DNA of 64,000 bases from Hydractinia symbiolongicarpus (GCF_029227915.1 NC_079877.1:21913851-21977850), one strand, 5' to 3'; counted from the stretch's first letter, positions 1 to 13,034 are shown. Program-made: numbers and translations. Notes: generated by a model not told the origin, from the letters alone.

Positions 1-2356
1 TTTGATGTCGCCGAAAAAAATCTTTGATGTTGCCGAAAAAAATATGTCTTCTTTGTCGAGAAAAGCCGCGAGTTTTGTGTGGTTTGTTAAATGAAGTTCT
101 AGCACAAAGTAACGGAAATTGTGTTTGCAAAAAAGATGGCTGTCCTTTTTAAGCATTTGTCTTCTCTTGCCTTCAAAATAAATCTTTACAAAAGCATTTA
201 AAAAGGGGCATGGTATATAAATGAAGTATAGAAAGGTTTCTGTAAGGTTTGTTTATGTTTTTTAAAGTTTTGATGATATTATTGATGCGAGGCATGTTTG
301 TTAGCTAGCATCAACCACAACAACAACAACTAGCTAGCTAGGTAGCTAGGAATTTATAAATATGTAGCCATGTTCTTTATACCTAGCTAAGTCTCCAGTT
401 TATATTTAAGTGACCAGCTATTAGCTGCTGTAGCTACCTTATGTTAGCTTCAGTTTTATGTTGCTTTTTACATGTAAGCTAATCTTAGTGGTCTTTGCTA
501 AGAATGTGACTGTAACTTATTTTAATTGACATTTTAAGCTTAAATTAACAAGCCACAACAACTTTTAAAAAAGTATTACATAATATTTAAGAAGAGTTTA
601 AGGACTGTTTTTAAGCAAATAATGTATTTTTCACAATTTGTGTATGCAAGTAATGTATTTTTCACATTTTGTGTAACTAAACTTATATACATCGGTTACA
701 TGCAATATGACGAAACGATTTTTATTTAACGTGTAGTAATTCTGGTACCTTAAGTGTACTGATTTTTGTTGTTCTAGATGTTCTGACTAAAATGTTTTTG
801 TTTATGGCATTTTGTCTCAATTAAGAAAAGTTTCAACTTTTTTGAGGGAGTACAACACCGAAAAAACTTGTGGTTTTTTTATATTTTGTTTAAATTCTTA
901 CCAGGCAGGACTCTGTACAACATACCGAAATGACTGATCCCTCTCTATTTATAAATTTGATGCGTTCCAAATCACAGTTTTTTGAAATTTTGGGTAATAT
1001 TTAATGAGTACAAGATGCAAATACTGATTTTTGTTGAATCAGAAGTATTTCCTACAACCATTCTTTTTTTACACTTTTGTGGAGAAAAAGTGTATGCAAT
1101 ATCATCAGAATAACTGATTTTGTTGCAAACTGTTTTTTTTTTCAAATTTTGGATTGAAATATTGTTATAAAGGGCATATATCAATAGACATATATATACC
1201 AAAATAATTAAATTCTGCAAACTTTGATTTTGTCGTTCACCTCTCATCTTTTATATTTTGATTAAACTTTTGAGGAAAACCATAGGAATTATTTAGAATT
1301 TGTATTTTGTGTTGCAAATTTAGTGCAAAAAATTAACTGTTGTGAGGGAGGACCATATGCAATTATATATACTAAAAATAATAATTTGATATTCTACAAG
1401 TTGTATTTTTGTATGCACTTAAATGACTGCTTTTTCTGAGTTGAATTTGATGGGTTTCATATCAATTTTGTGGAAGATTTTATGGCTGAAGACAATATAG
1501 AACATGCCAATTGAACTGATTTTTGTTCATATTTTGATTTGCTCCTCATAAACCTTTGTGTTCTACATTTATTGTAAACTTTTGTGAGGAAGGACCATAT
1601 ATATATATACAATGTTTTCAAAATAATGATTTTTTTTTATTTGAAATTTACTCCTTGCATATTGCTTTTTTGACATTTCAGGTTAAAATGTTTGGTAAAG
1701 TCAGTACGGATCATTAGACAAAAAATTGTTTTGTTAACCGGTTAATTTTTACATTTTGTGCATATTTTTGCGGGAGAGGATGGTATGCAACCGAATAAAT
1801 GATTTTACAAAGTTTAACTTTTTGTTTTTAGGTGTTTTGTGTTTGTTTAAGTTTGGCTTTTTGATATTGTTTAAAATGCGTAAAGAACTTATTTCATAGA
1901 TCTGTGCTTACTGTTGCAAGCCTTTCTTTTCGACACTTTAGATTAAAATATTGAAGGTTTTCAACATAATCACATAATAAGATGTATACATATTTGAGAT
2001 ATGTGTTATTTCTGACATTATTATTATTGTTGTCATAACTGTCTGGGTTGTGACTGTCAATGTTGTAACTTTCTACTAACTAGATTGTACACCTTGCACG
2101 CCGTTGTTTTTCATATTTTGTCTGACGTTTTGTTGGGAGGATTTCATGCGATTTGACATTTGATATTTTGTGTTAGATTTTAAGAACTTTTTTGTTAAAT
2201 TATGACTTATATACTTTCTTTTTATGCATTTTCAGATTATTTTTTTTAGTAAAAGGCATATTCAATATACTGAAATATTTGCTGATGTCATCAAAATTCA
2301 AATGACAGAACTTTTCAATTGTTTTTCTGCCTAAGTGGATTTTTCCACAGGCCTAA
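1..2356 (+). mobile_element. Helitron-like long unit, copy 1 (left-truncated by window)
   Basis: Long unit cut by the window edge. Its body is AT-rich and contains degenerate internal repeats of roughly 100-200 bp, each with a phrase like GAGGGAGGACCATATGCAA (for example near 842, 1345, 1595, 1775 and 2135). A GCTAGCTAG cluster lies at about 302-350. It ends with the hairpin at 2336-2350 followed by a degenerate CTAATCTACT instead of CTAG. No coding capacity is seen. Confidence 0.6.
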
Positions 2357-3089
2357 TCTACTATAATACGCCAGTTCTGTCTGTCTGTGACTTTTGCAAA
2401 GTGGATTATATTCTTCACAATTTTCTTTAACAAATTCTATAAAACATCGCCTATAAAATTGTTCTGTAATTTACGAAACTTTAACGTCAAAATAGTATTG
2501 ACGTTAAAGGAAAGTTAATTAGGATTAGTGAAGCCATTACTAAAATATTGAGGCCAAATAACTTGGAAACGAGTTGGTGACGTCAATGTTTTTTCACCGT
2601 GTGGGTAACTAGGGACCACCGGGGACCAATTTGGGTAATTTTCCAAACCTGGGTCCCCAAATCCGTTTCGGAAAGAACGGGTTTATGACGTCATCAAAAA
2701 ACCTTTAAACCACAATATTTCCGTAACCGTTGGTCAAAAGTACATGATCCTATATATTTTCTTGATCAGCGTTTCAAGATCTATACGAGGGAGGCAACAG
2801 GTACATGAATTTCTGAAAAAAAATTTTTTTGTGTTTTCACGGGCCTTTGCTGACGTCAGCACAATTTTTAAACACTTATATCTCTTTTTGCGTTCCTCGA
2901 AAACATATCATCCTACACATTATTTTGATCAGCGTGATTCAACCTCTACACATTACAATAAAATAATAAAATAATTTTCTCTAACTTTTTTGGGATCTTC
3001 ACTGCTGACGTCAGCAAAACATCTAAAACAACCTATTTTTCTATTGCCCATCTGCCTAAGTGGATTTCTCCATGGGCCTTATCGACTAG
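2357..3089 (+). mobile_element. Helitron-like short unit, copy 1
   Basis: Unit of about 730 bp starting with an AATACGCCAGTTCTGTCTG-type 5' region. It carries several TGACGTCA/GCTGACGTCAGC palindromes and the phrase CATGATCCTATATATTTTC, and ends in the GTGGA/TCCAT hairpin with CTAG at 3086-3089. The next unit starts with TC at 3090. Confidence 0.65.
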
Positions 3090-5506
3090 TCTATATATTA
3101 ATAAGCCAGTTCCGTGTGTCTGTAACAGGCAAAGTTGATATCGTCATTTTCCTTTGATGTCGCCGAAAAAAATCTTTGATGTTGCCGAAAAAAATATGTC
3201 TTCTTTGTCGAGAAAAGCCGCGAGTTTTGTGTGGTTTGTTAAATGAAGTTCTAGCACAAAGTAACGGAAATTGTGTTTGCAAAAAAGATGGCTGTCCTTT
3301 TTAGGCATTTGTCTTCTCTTGCCTTCAAAATAAATCTTTACAAAAGCATTTAAAAAGGGGCATGGTATATAAATGAAGTATAGAAAGGTTTCTGTAAGGT
3401 TTGTTTATGTTTTTTAAAGTTTTGATGATATTATTGATGCGAGACATGTTTGTTAGCTAGCATCAACCACACCACCAACAACTAGCTAGGTAGCTAGGAA
3501 TTTATAAATATGTAGCCATGTTCTTTATACCTAGCTAAGTCTCCAGTTTATATTTAAGTGACCAGCTATTAGCTGCTGTAGCTACCTTATGTTAGCTTCA
3601 GTTTTATGTTGCTTTTTACATGTAAGCTAATCTTAGTGGTCTTTGCTAAGAATGTGACTGTAACTTATTTTAATTGACATTTTAAGCTTAAATTAACAAG
3701 CCACAACAACTTTTAAAAAAGTATTACATAATATTTAAGAAGAGTTTAAGGACTGTTTTTAAGCAAATAATGTATTTTTCACAATTTGTGTATGCAAATA
3801 ATGTATTTTTCACATTTTGTGTTAAACTTATATACATCGGTTACATGCAATATGACGAAACGATTTTTATTTAACGTGTAGTAATTCTGGTACCTTAAGT
3901 GTAGTGATTTTTGTTGTTCTAGATGTTCTGACTAAAATGTTTTTGTTTATGGCATTTTGTCTCAATTAAGAAAAGTTTCAACTTTTTTGAGGGAGTACAA
4001 CACCGAAAAAACTTGTGTTTTTTTTATATTTTGTATAAATTCTTACCGGGCAGGACTCTGTACAACATACCGAAATGACTGATCCCTCTCTATTTATAAA
4101 TTTGATGCGTTCCAAATCACAGTTTTTTGAAATTTTGGGTAATGTTTAATGAGTACAAGATGCAAATACTGATTTTTGTTGAATCAGAAGTATTTCCTAC
4201 AACCATTCTTTTTTTACACTTTTGTGGAGAAAAAGTGTATGCAATATCATCAGAATAACTGATTTTGTTGCAAACTGTTTTTCTTTTTCACATTTTGGAT
4301 TGAAATATTGTTATAAAGGGCATATATCAATAGACATATATATACCAAAATAATTAAATTCTGCAAACTTTGATTTTGTCGTTCACCTCTCATCTTTTAT
4401 ATTTTGATTAAACTTTTGAGAAAAACCATAGGAAGTATTTAGAATTTGTATTTTGTGTTGCAAATTTAGTGCAAAAATTTAACTGTTGTGAGGGAGGACC
4501 ATATGCAATTATATATATATACTAAAAATAATTATTTGATATTCTACAAGTTGTATTTTTGTATGCACTTAAATGACTGCTTTTTCTGAGTTGAATTTGA
4601 TGGGTTTCATATCAATTTTGTGGAAGATTTTATGGCTGAAGACAATATAGAACATGCCAATTGAACTGATTTTTGTTCATATTTTGATTTGCTCCTCATA
4701 AACCTTTGTGTTCTACATTTATTGTAAACTTTTGTGAGGAAGGACCATATATATATATACAATGTTTTCAAAATAATGATTTTTTTTTATTTGAAATTTA
4801 CTCCTTGCATATTGCTTTTTTGACATTTCAGGTTAAAATGTTTGGTAAAGTCAGTACGGATCATTAGACAAAAAATTGTTTTGTTAACCGGTTAATTTTT
4901 ACATTTTGTGCATATTTTTGCGGGAGAGGATGGTATGCAACCGAATAAATGATTTTACAAAGTTTAACTTTTTGTTTTTAGGTGTTTTGTGTTTGTTTAA
5001 GTTTGGCTTTTTGATATTGTTTAAAATGTGTAAAGAACTTATTTCATAGATCTGTGCTTACTGTTGCAAGCCTTTCTTTTCGACACTTTAGATTAAAATA
5101 TTGAAGGTTTTCAACATAATCACATAATAAGATGTATACATATTTGAGATATGTGTTATTTCTGACATTATTATTATTGTTGTCATAACTGTCTGGGTTG
5201 TGACTGTCAATGTTGTAACTTTCTACTAACTAGATTGTACACCTTGCACGCCGTTGTTTTTCATATTTTGTCTGACGTTTTGTTGGGAGGATTTCATGCG
5301 ATTTGACATTTGATATTTTGTGTTAGATTTTAAGAACTTTTTTGTTAAATTATGACTTATATACTTTCTTTTTATGCATTTTCAGATTATTTTTTTTAGT
5401 AAAAGGCATATTCAATATACTGAAATATTTGCTGATGTCATCAAAATTCAAATGACAGAACTTTTCAATTGTTTTTCTGCCTAAGTGGATTTTTCCACAG
5501 GCCTAA
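3090..5506 (+). mobile_element. Helitron-like long unit, copy 2 (chimeric)
   Basis: Complete long unit of about 2.4 kb. Its first 1.5 kb matches copy 3 base for base at the sites that distinguish copy 1, while the part after about 4745 matches copy 1. That marks it as a recombinant. No coding sequence is recognised. Confidence 0.65.
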
Positions 5507-6239
5507 TCTACTATAATACGCCAGTTCTGTCTGTCTGTGACTTTTGCAAAGTGGATTATATTCTTCACAATTTTCTTTAACAAATTCTATAAAACATCGC
5601 CTATAAAATTGTTCTGTAATTTACGAAACTTTAACGTCAAAATAGTATTGACGTTAAAGGAAAGTTAATTAGGATTAGTGAAGCCATTACTAAAATATTG
5701 AGGCCAAATAACTTGGAAACGAGTTGGTGACGTCAATGTTTTTTCACCGTGTGGGTAACTAGGGACCACCGGGGACCAATTTGGGTAATTTTCCAAACCT
5801 GGGTCCCCAAATCCGTTTCGGAAAGAACGGGTTTATGACGTCATCAAAAAACCTTTAAACCACAATATTTCCGTAACCGTTGGTCAAAAGTACATGATCC
5901 TATATATTTTCTTGATCAGCGTTTCAAGATCTATACGAGGGAGGCAACAGGTACATGAATTTCTGAAAAAAAATTTTTTTGTGTTTTCACGGGCCTTTGC
6001 TGACGTCAGCACAATTTTTAAACACTTATATCTCTTTTTGCGTTCCTCGAAAACATATCATCCTACACATTATTTTGATCAGCGTGATTCAACCTCTACA
6101 CATTACAATAAAATAATAAAATAATTTTCTCTAACTTTTTTGGGATCTTCACTGCTGACGTCAGCAAAACATCTAAAACAACCTATTTTTCTATTGCCCA
6201 TCTGCCTAAGTGGATTTCTCCATGGGCCTTATCGACTAG
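5507..6239 (+). mobile_element. Helitron-like short unit, copy 2
   Basis: Same sequence as the short unit at 2357-3089 throughout the parts I compared, including the 76-codon non-gene frame. It ends in CTAG at 6236-6239. Confidence 0.65.
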
Positions 6240-8705
6240 TCTATATATTAATAAGCCAGTTCCGTGTGTCTGTAACAGGCAAAGTTGATATCGTCATTTT
6301 CCTTTGATGTCGCCGAAAAAAATCTTTGATGTTGCCGAAAAAAATATGTCTTCTTTGTCGAGAAAAGCCGCGAGTTTTGTGTGGTTTGTTAAATGAAGTT
6401 CTAGCACAAAGTAACGGAAATTGTGTTTGCAAAAAAGATGGCTGTCCTTTTTAGGCATTTGTCTTCTCTTGCCTTCAAAATAAATCTTTACAAAAGCATT
6501 TAAAAAGGGGCATGGTATATAAATGAAGTATAGAAAGGTTTCTGTAAGGTTTGTTTATGTTTTTTAAAGTTTTGATGATATTATTGATGCGAGACATGTT
6601 TGTTAGCTAGCATCAACCACACCACCAACAACTAGCTAGGTAGCTAGGAATTTATAAATATGTAGCCATGTTCTTTATACCTAGCTAAGTCTCCAGTTTA
6701 TATTTAAGTGACCAGCTATTAGCTGCTGTAGCTACCTTATGTTAGCTTCAGTTTTATGTTGCTTTTTACATGTAAGCTAATCTTAGTGGTCTTTGCTAAG
6801 AATGTGACTGTAACTTATTTTAATTGACATTTTAAGCTTAAATTAACAAGCCACAACAACTTTTAAAAAAGTATTACATAATATTTAAGAAGAGTTTAAG
6901 GACTGTTTTTAAGCAAATAATGTATTTTTCACAATTTGTGTATGCAAATAATGTATTTTTCACATTTTGTGTTAAACTTATATACATCGGTTACATGCAA
7001 TATGACGAAACGATTTTTATTTAACGTGTAGTAATTCTGGTACCTTAAGTGTAGTGATTTTTGTTGTTCTAGATGTTCTGACTAAAATGTTTTTGTTTAT
7101 GGCATTTTGTCTCAATTAAGAAAAGTTTCAACTTTTTTGAGGGAGTACAACACCGAAAAAACTTGTGTTTTTTTTATATTTTGTATAAATTCTTACCGGG
7201 CAGGACTCTGTACAACATACCGAAATGACTGATCCCTCTCTATTTATAAATTTGATGCGTTCCAAATCACAGTTTTTTGAAATTTTGGGTAATGTTTAAT
7301 GAGTACAAGATGCAAATACTGATTTTTGTTGAATCAGAAGTATTTCCTACAACCATTCTTTTTTTACACTTTTGTGGAGAAAAAGTGTATGCAATATCAT
7401 CAGAATAACTGATTTTGTTGCAAACTGTTTTTCTTTTTCACATTTTGGATTGAAATATTGTTATAAAGGGCATATATCAATAGACATATATATACCAAAA
7501 TAATTAAATTCTGCAAACTTTGATTTTGTCGTTCACCTCTCATCTTTTATATTTTGATTAAACTTTTGAGAAAAACCATAGGAAGTATTTAGAATTTGTA
7601 TTTTGTGTTGCAAATTTAGTGCAAAAATTTAACTGTTGTGAGGGAGGACCATATGCAATTATATATATATACTAAAAATAATTATTTGATATTCTACAAG
7701 TTGTATTTTTGTATGCACTTAAATGACTGCTTTTTCTGAGTTGAATTTGATGGGTTTCATATCAATTTTGTGGAAGATTTTATGGCTGAAGACAATATAG
7801 AACATGCCAATTGAACTGATTTTTGTTCATATTTTGATTTGCTCCTCATAAACCTTTGTGTTCTACATTTATTGTAAACTTTTGTGAGGAAGGACCATAT
7901 ATATATACAATGTTTTCAAAATAATGATTTTTGTTGATTTGAAATTTACTCCTTGCTCATTGCTTTTTCGACATTTCAGGTTAAAATGTTTGGTAAAGTC
8001 AGTACGGATCATTAGACAAAAAATTGTTTTGTTAACCGGTTAATTTTTACATTTTGTGCATATTTTTGTGGGAGAGGATGGTATGCAACCGAATAAATGA
8101 TTTTTCAAAATTTAACTTTTTGTTTTTAGGTGTTTTGTGTTTGTTTAAGTTTGGCTTTTTGATATTGTTCAGGTTGTATTGTTGTATAAGCAATTAGGGA
8201 AAAGACAACGTTTAAAATGGGTAAAGAACTTATTTCATAGATCTGTGCTTACTGTTGCAAGCCTTTCTTTTCGACACTTCAGATTAAAATATTGAAGGTT
8301 TTCAACATAATCACATAATAAGATGTATACATATTTGAGATATGTGTTATTTCTGACATTATTATTATTGTTGTCGTAACTGTCTGGGTTGTGACTGTCA
8401 ATGTTGTAACTTTCTACTAACTAGATTTTACACCTTGCATGCCGTTGTTTTTCATATTTTGTCTGAAGTTTTGTTGGGAGGATTTCATGCGATTTGACAT
8501 TTGATATTTTGTGTTAGATTTTAAGAACTTTTTTGTTAAATTATGACTTATATACTTTCTTTTTATGCATTTTCAGATTATTTTTTTTAGTAAAAGGCAT
8601 ATTCAATATACTGAAATATTTGCTGATGTCATCAAAATTCAAATGACAGAACTTTTCAATTGTTTTTCTGCCTAAGTGGATTTTTCCACGGGCCTAATCG
8701 ACTAG
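6240..8705 (+). mobile_element. Helitron-like long unit, copy 3
   Basis: Long unit that keeps about 43 bp near 8170-8212 missing from copies 1 and 2, and differs from both by scattered substitutions after about 7895. The 3' hairpin here is the better-preserved GTGGATTTTTCCAC, with CTAG at 8702-8705. Confidence 0.65.
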
Positions 8706-9424
8706 TATATAATAATACGCCAGTTCTGTCTGTGACTTTTGCAAAGTGGATAAAATTTCTTTGATAAAGTCTATAAAACATCGCCTATAAATTTGTTCTG
8801 TAAATTAGAAAACTTTGACTTTAGAGCAATATTGACGTCAAAGGAAATTATATTAAGATTAGTGAAGCCATTGCATTGCACTTTCAAATTTAAGGATAAA
8901 TAACTTGGAAACGGATGGAAATAACTGACGTCATCTCTTGCGTGGGTAACTAGGGACTACCTGGCACCAATTTGGGTAAGTTTGCCAAACCTGGGTCCCC
9001 GAATCCGTTTCGGAATGGACGGGTTGATGACGTCGTCAAAAAACCTTTAAACCCTAATATCTCTGCAACCGTTTATCAAAAGTACATGATCCTATACATT
9101 TTCTTGATCAGCGTTTCAAGATCTATACGATGAAGGCAACATGTATACAAATTTCTAAAAAGAATATTTAAGGTTTTAACAAGTCTTTGCTAACGTCAGC
9201 AAAATTTTTAAACCTTTATATCTTCTTAACCGTTCGTCAATAACACATGATAATATATATTTTTCTTATCAGCGTTTTAATCTCTGCACATTACAGGAAA
9301 GAGACAAAATTTTGGCAAATTTTTTTTGTATATGCACTGCTGACGTCAGCAAAAATCTGAAACAACCTATTTTTTCCATCATCCTTCTGCCTAAGTGGAT
9401 TTCTCCACGGGCCTTATCGACTAG
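8706..9424 (+). mobile_element. Helitron-like short unit, diverged copy 3
   Basis: Diverged relative of the short unit, with the same order of motifs (TCTGTCTG start, TGACGTCA palindromes, CATGATCCTATACATTTTC, terminal hairpin). CTAG lies at 9421-9424. Confidence 0.6.
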
Positions 9425-10145
9425 TAGAGATATATTATATGTCTGTCTGTGACTTTTGCAAAGTGGATAAAATTTCTTTGATAAAGTCTATAAAACATCG
9501 CCTATAATTTTCTTCTGTAAATTAGCAAACTTTAACGTTAAAGCAATATTGACGTCAATGGAAAGTATATTAAGATTAGTGAAGCCATTGCATTGCACTT
9601 TTAAATATAAGGCTAAATAACTTGGAAACGGGTGGAATTAACTGACGTCATCTCCTGCGTGGGTAACTAGGGATTACCCGAGACCAATTTGGGTAAGTTT
9701 TCCAAACCTGGGTCACCGAATCCGTTTCGGAATGGACGGGTTAATGACGTCATCAAAAACTTTAAACCCTAATATCTCTGCAACCGTTTGTCAAAAGTAT
9801 ATGATCCTCTATACATTTTCTTGATCAGGGTTTTAAGATCTATACGAGAAAGGCAACAGGTATATAAATTTCCAAAAAAAAAAATTTTTTGTTTTCACGG
9901 GCCTTTGCTGACGTCAGCACAAATTTTAAACCCTTATATCTCCTTTTGCGTTCCTCGAAAACATATCATCCTATATATGTTATTTTGATCAGCGTTTCAA
10001 CCTCTACACATTACAATAAAAGAATAAAATAAATTTCTCTAACTTTTTTGGGATCTTCCCTGCTGACGTCAGCAAAACATCTAAAACAATCTATTTTTCC
10101 ATTGCCCATCTGCCTAAGAGGATATCTCCACGGGCCTTATCGACT
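9425..10145 (+). mobile_element. Helitron-like short unit, diverged copy 4
   Basis: Last unit of the array. It starts with a TCTGTCTG tract at about 9441 and ends at the hairpin near 10117-10131 and a degraded CGACTA terminus. Unique sequence follows. Confidence 0.55.
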
Positions 10146-10220
10146 ATCTATATATTATTGGTATTATTGATGTAGCACATTCTTCGTTAAATCTCCTAAA
10201 ATTAGCGTCTTCTGTCCATG

Positions 10221-10255
10221 CTAGGAGGATAGAAAGAGTCCTTCTATCCTCCTAG
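10221..10255. repeat. Perfect inverted repeat, 14-bp arms
   Basis: CTAGGAGGATAGAA at 10221-10234 is exactly complementary to TTCTATCCTCCTAG at 10242-10255, leaving a 7-nt loop. It could be a fold-back transposon scar or an RNA hairpin; nothing else identifies it. Confidence 0.7.
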
Positions 10256-10453
10256 GTCCATTCTTTCGCACTAAAGAGAAACAAGTGAAACTCATTGTTG
10301 TGTTGCATGTTAACTTTACATTGCATGTCGTAACCAACATTATATACCATACCATATAAACAGTACGTGTGTGTTACCCTCGGCAACACTTCGCGATTTT
10401 GAGTGACTAATCTGTTTTTTTATCTCGTCCACAAAAGGGTAAGCTTTAAATAT

Positions 10454-10489
10454 CTTATCAAAAGTGTCAATTTGTGACACTTTGATAAG
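10454..10489. repeat. Inverted repeat, about 15-bp arms
   Basis: CTTATCAAAAGTGTCA at 10454-10469 pairs with TGACACTTTGATAAG at 10475-10489, with one bulged A and a 5-nt loop. Confidence 0.65.
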
Positions 10490-12159
10490 AATGCTCGTTT
10501 GTTTAAGAATGTTATAAGAACAATCTTAGCCATGATTTCCTAAAAACATATTTTTCTTCAAAATTTTTTCGGCAAAAAAATTAATTTTCGTGCAAGTTCA
10601 ACACAAAACAAGAGTTTAATTTTCTCAGATGAAAATATTAACATAAAACTATACCTACTAAATGAAACTAATAGCAGATAAACAAAATTAAATGTTGCTT
10701 CATATAAACATGTTATGCGACAACAAGTAAATACAGCTACTACATGTTTCTGGAAATATAGAGAGGAATCCACAAACTCTGTCTTGGTGTATAAATTTTT
10801 TAAAACTACATCAATTCTGCATGAAAGTTCAGAAATCTGTTGATTTTATGTGCTTTGCAATATTAACATACAAGGTTTTAGTTGAAGAGAAAGACGAATT
10901 AATTAGAAAAGGTTCCGAAATGGAGGCTGTATCATCAAAATAACAAACTTAACAAAAACAAAATGGTTAAATCAACCATATTTAAATGTCTCTGGCTTCA
11001 AAACCCCACATTCTGAGTGTTATGTTCTTGTAAAAGTTGTTGATAACTCTATGTATGAAGGGAATCTCGCAACTGTTGTTATCGTTTCAAAAAATATAGC
11101 ATATCTTCAAGGGAACCCAATAAACAACGAGTTTTTCCAAACATACGATGCGATGTTTTCCTTCTGTGAGACACACACGCAAAGTTTTTTGGTCACGGTA
11201 CCTTGAAACCTTTTTCTTTCATGTCCTTTTCAAGGTCGGCTAGGTATGTGTTTCCATCATTGTATTGTGTTCTTTGCTTCGATTTAACTCAATGTACTTC
11301 AAATGCACGAGTATAATCGAACCAATTGTACACTAAAATGTTTCTCGTTGTTGATTGCTTGAATGCAATGACATGATATTCCAACATAAAGAGATTGTAA
11401 TCTTTCGAAAACTTTTACTCTGCTTTGAAGTTTTTTTGGGAATGTACGATGATACCAGGATCCTCCACTTGTTCAGGTAAGACAACGGTTCCGAGAGTGC
11501 TGCTGCAAAATACCTAGAGGGGAAAAACATTCTCAATAAGAGACACAGGATTTGTAAATAAGGACATAACTTGCTTTTAAAGTAAAACTTATTTCCCATT
11601 AGCGTCATAGAATTTTCAAATAAGGATCCTCCATCCTTTGCAGTTAATTTCGGTTAGATTTAAGTAGGTGATAAACATACTTCCTTTTCGAATCGCAGCC
11701 GCTCTTCATCGACAATTAATTGTTATCTTTCAGGCATTTTAATCCTCTTTCAGCAGAGGTCATATCCAGCAGATGTAAACAAATACTGATATACTGACAA
11801 AATTATCAAAACTTTCATCATTATCATAAAATTTCACATGCCTTTAATTCTCTTGCGAAACTAGTCTACACTACCCATTGACTTAATATCATCGTGCTAT
11901 TGTTTCTCTTGCTCATTTTCAGCATTTCAATGTTTTATTAAATAACTGCGAATATAGAAACAGGTTTCAAGTTAGTTAGTTAATAATTTATTAAAAGGAA
12001 AGATATTTACACTTAAGGACAATTTCGAATTAACGACACTAACACCCCTCCTCCCACAATAACAAGAAAAAGACTTTAGGCTTTAGTTATCTTTCATGAA
12101 ATTTCCACTGTAAATTTAACTGGCAACGAATTTATTGTGATTTGTCTATTATTATTAGA

Positions 12160-12341
12160 CTAGTCGTTGCCCGTGTAAAAATCCACGGGTTCGCCTGTCC
12201 TTTATATTTACTTGTCACGACAACATGGATAAAAATATATCGTATTTGATATTCGTGTTTCCGTAACATCATTTTCTAACTCAGCGGGGGGTCCGCGCAG
12301 AGACAGACAGACAGACGGAATACGGCTATTATAATAGAGAT
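12160..12341 (-). mobile_element. Short Helitron-like element, minus strand
   Basis: Read on the minus strand it starts TCTCTATTATAATAGCCG, runs into a CCGTCTGTCTGTCTGTC tract, and ends with the hairpin CCCGTG-loop-CACGGG, CAACGA and CTAG. The bases outside are A at the 5' side and T at the 3' side, the standard Helitron A|T insertion site. At about 180 bp it is a very short non-autonomous copy from a family related to the array at 1-10145. The 360 bp between it and the fold-back element at 12704 hold nothing recognisable. Confidence 0.7.
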
Positions 12342-12703
12342 TCAGCAATGTGGACTACTAGCAGTGACGGAAATTCAGAAGAAAATATTGGTTTGTTTTT
12401 TCTTGTTCCATTACAGTATTGCGGGGTTAAGTTACAGAAAAAAACTTTATTTTTTATAAAACAATTTTCCAATTTGCTGATTTTAACAAGAAAATCTACC
12501 CTTTTTCAGTATTAACGTCCTGAAAGTAATATTTCAATGCCGCGTTAGTGCTTTTTCTGACCACATCTTGTAGATGTCACGTGCTCATTAAACCAGGAAA
12601 ATGTTTGATGCTGAATATGTGGTGTTATTCAGTTAAAACCAAACCTCGTTTTAACGGTGGACAATCTTTTACAACAGTGACAACCAAAGAAGATGGTGTA
12701 GGG

Positions 12704-12830
12704 TGTTACACCCATAAATGTCGCAATCAACCATAAATGTCGCAATGTTGCGACATTTAGGGTTGGTGCGCGACATTTATGGGAGATGTTGCGACATTTA
12801 TGGTTGATTGCGACATTTAGCGGTGTAACA
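12704..12830. mobile_element. Fold-back inverted-repeat element with 5-bp target duplication
   Basis: The ends TGTTACACC and GGTGTAACA are inverted copies, continued inward by arms built from the reiterated phrase ATAAATGTCGCAA, so almost the whole 127 bp can fold on itself. It is flanked by TAGGG at 12699-12703 and again at 12831-12835, a clean 5-bp target duplication. No coding sequence. The superfamily is not certain. Confidence 0.75.
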
Positions 12831-13034
12831 TAGGGACAACACAGTGTGTAAATGCCCCTGCACTCTCCCTAATGTTTAAACTATTTTTGTGGAGAGCAAA
12901 ATATTGCCGACTTTCTGTAACGGACAGCTAACGCACAAACCAATATATCAACTTTAATATAAAACATAGCACACCGATATCAAAAAGTCAAAATGAAGTC
13001 AGAAATGAACCATCTGAGCATTGTGAATTCAGTT

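Larger units (their letters stand above)
1..10145 (+). repeat. Tandem array of Helitron-like elements, 3150-bp compound period
   Basis: Sequence from position 1 recurs at 3153 and 6303, so the array repeats every 3150 bp. Each period holds two units, one long and one short. Each unit ends in a small hairpin (GTGGA-loop-TCCAC), then GGGCCTTATCGA and CTAG, and the next unit begins directly with TC and an AT-rich start followed by a TCTGTCTG tract. Hairpin plus CTRR 3' end and TC 5' end are Helitron hallmarks, and head-to-tail CTAG/TC junctions are what rolling-circle or recombination multimers give. No Rep/helicase reading frame is visible, so the units look non-autonomous. The short frames of 63-91 codons inside have no recognisable similarity and repeat with the period; I do not call them genes. 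Confidence 0.75.
10146..12159. other. Intergenic region, no recognisable gene
   Basis: About 2 kb of AT-rich sequence without a frame I recognise. Frames at 10558-10773 and 11333-11608 (minus strand) have no motif and no plausible exon context. The only structure seen is the pair of hairpins listed separately. Confidence 0.5.

Noticed and set aside
2744-2974. 76-codon frame repeated at 5894-6124
   Set aside because: It is repeated only because the 3150-bp unit is repeated. It crosses the Helitron-like short unit without any domain, and diverged copies at 8706-10145 do not preserve it.
1-10145. CRISPR array
   Set aside because: The repeats are kilobases long with no short spacer pattern, and the sequence is eukaryotic.
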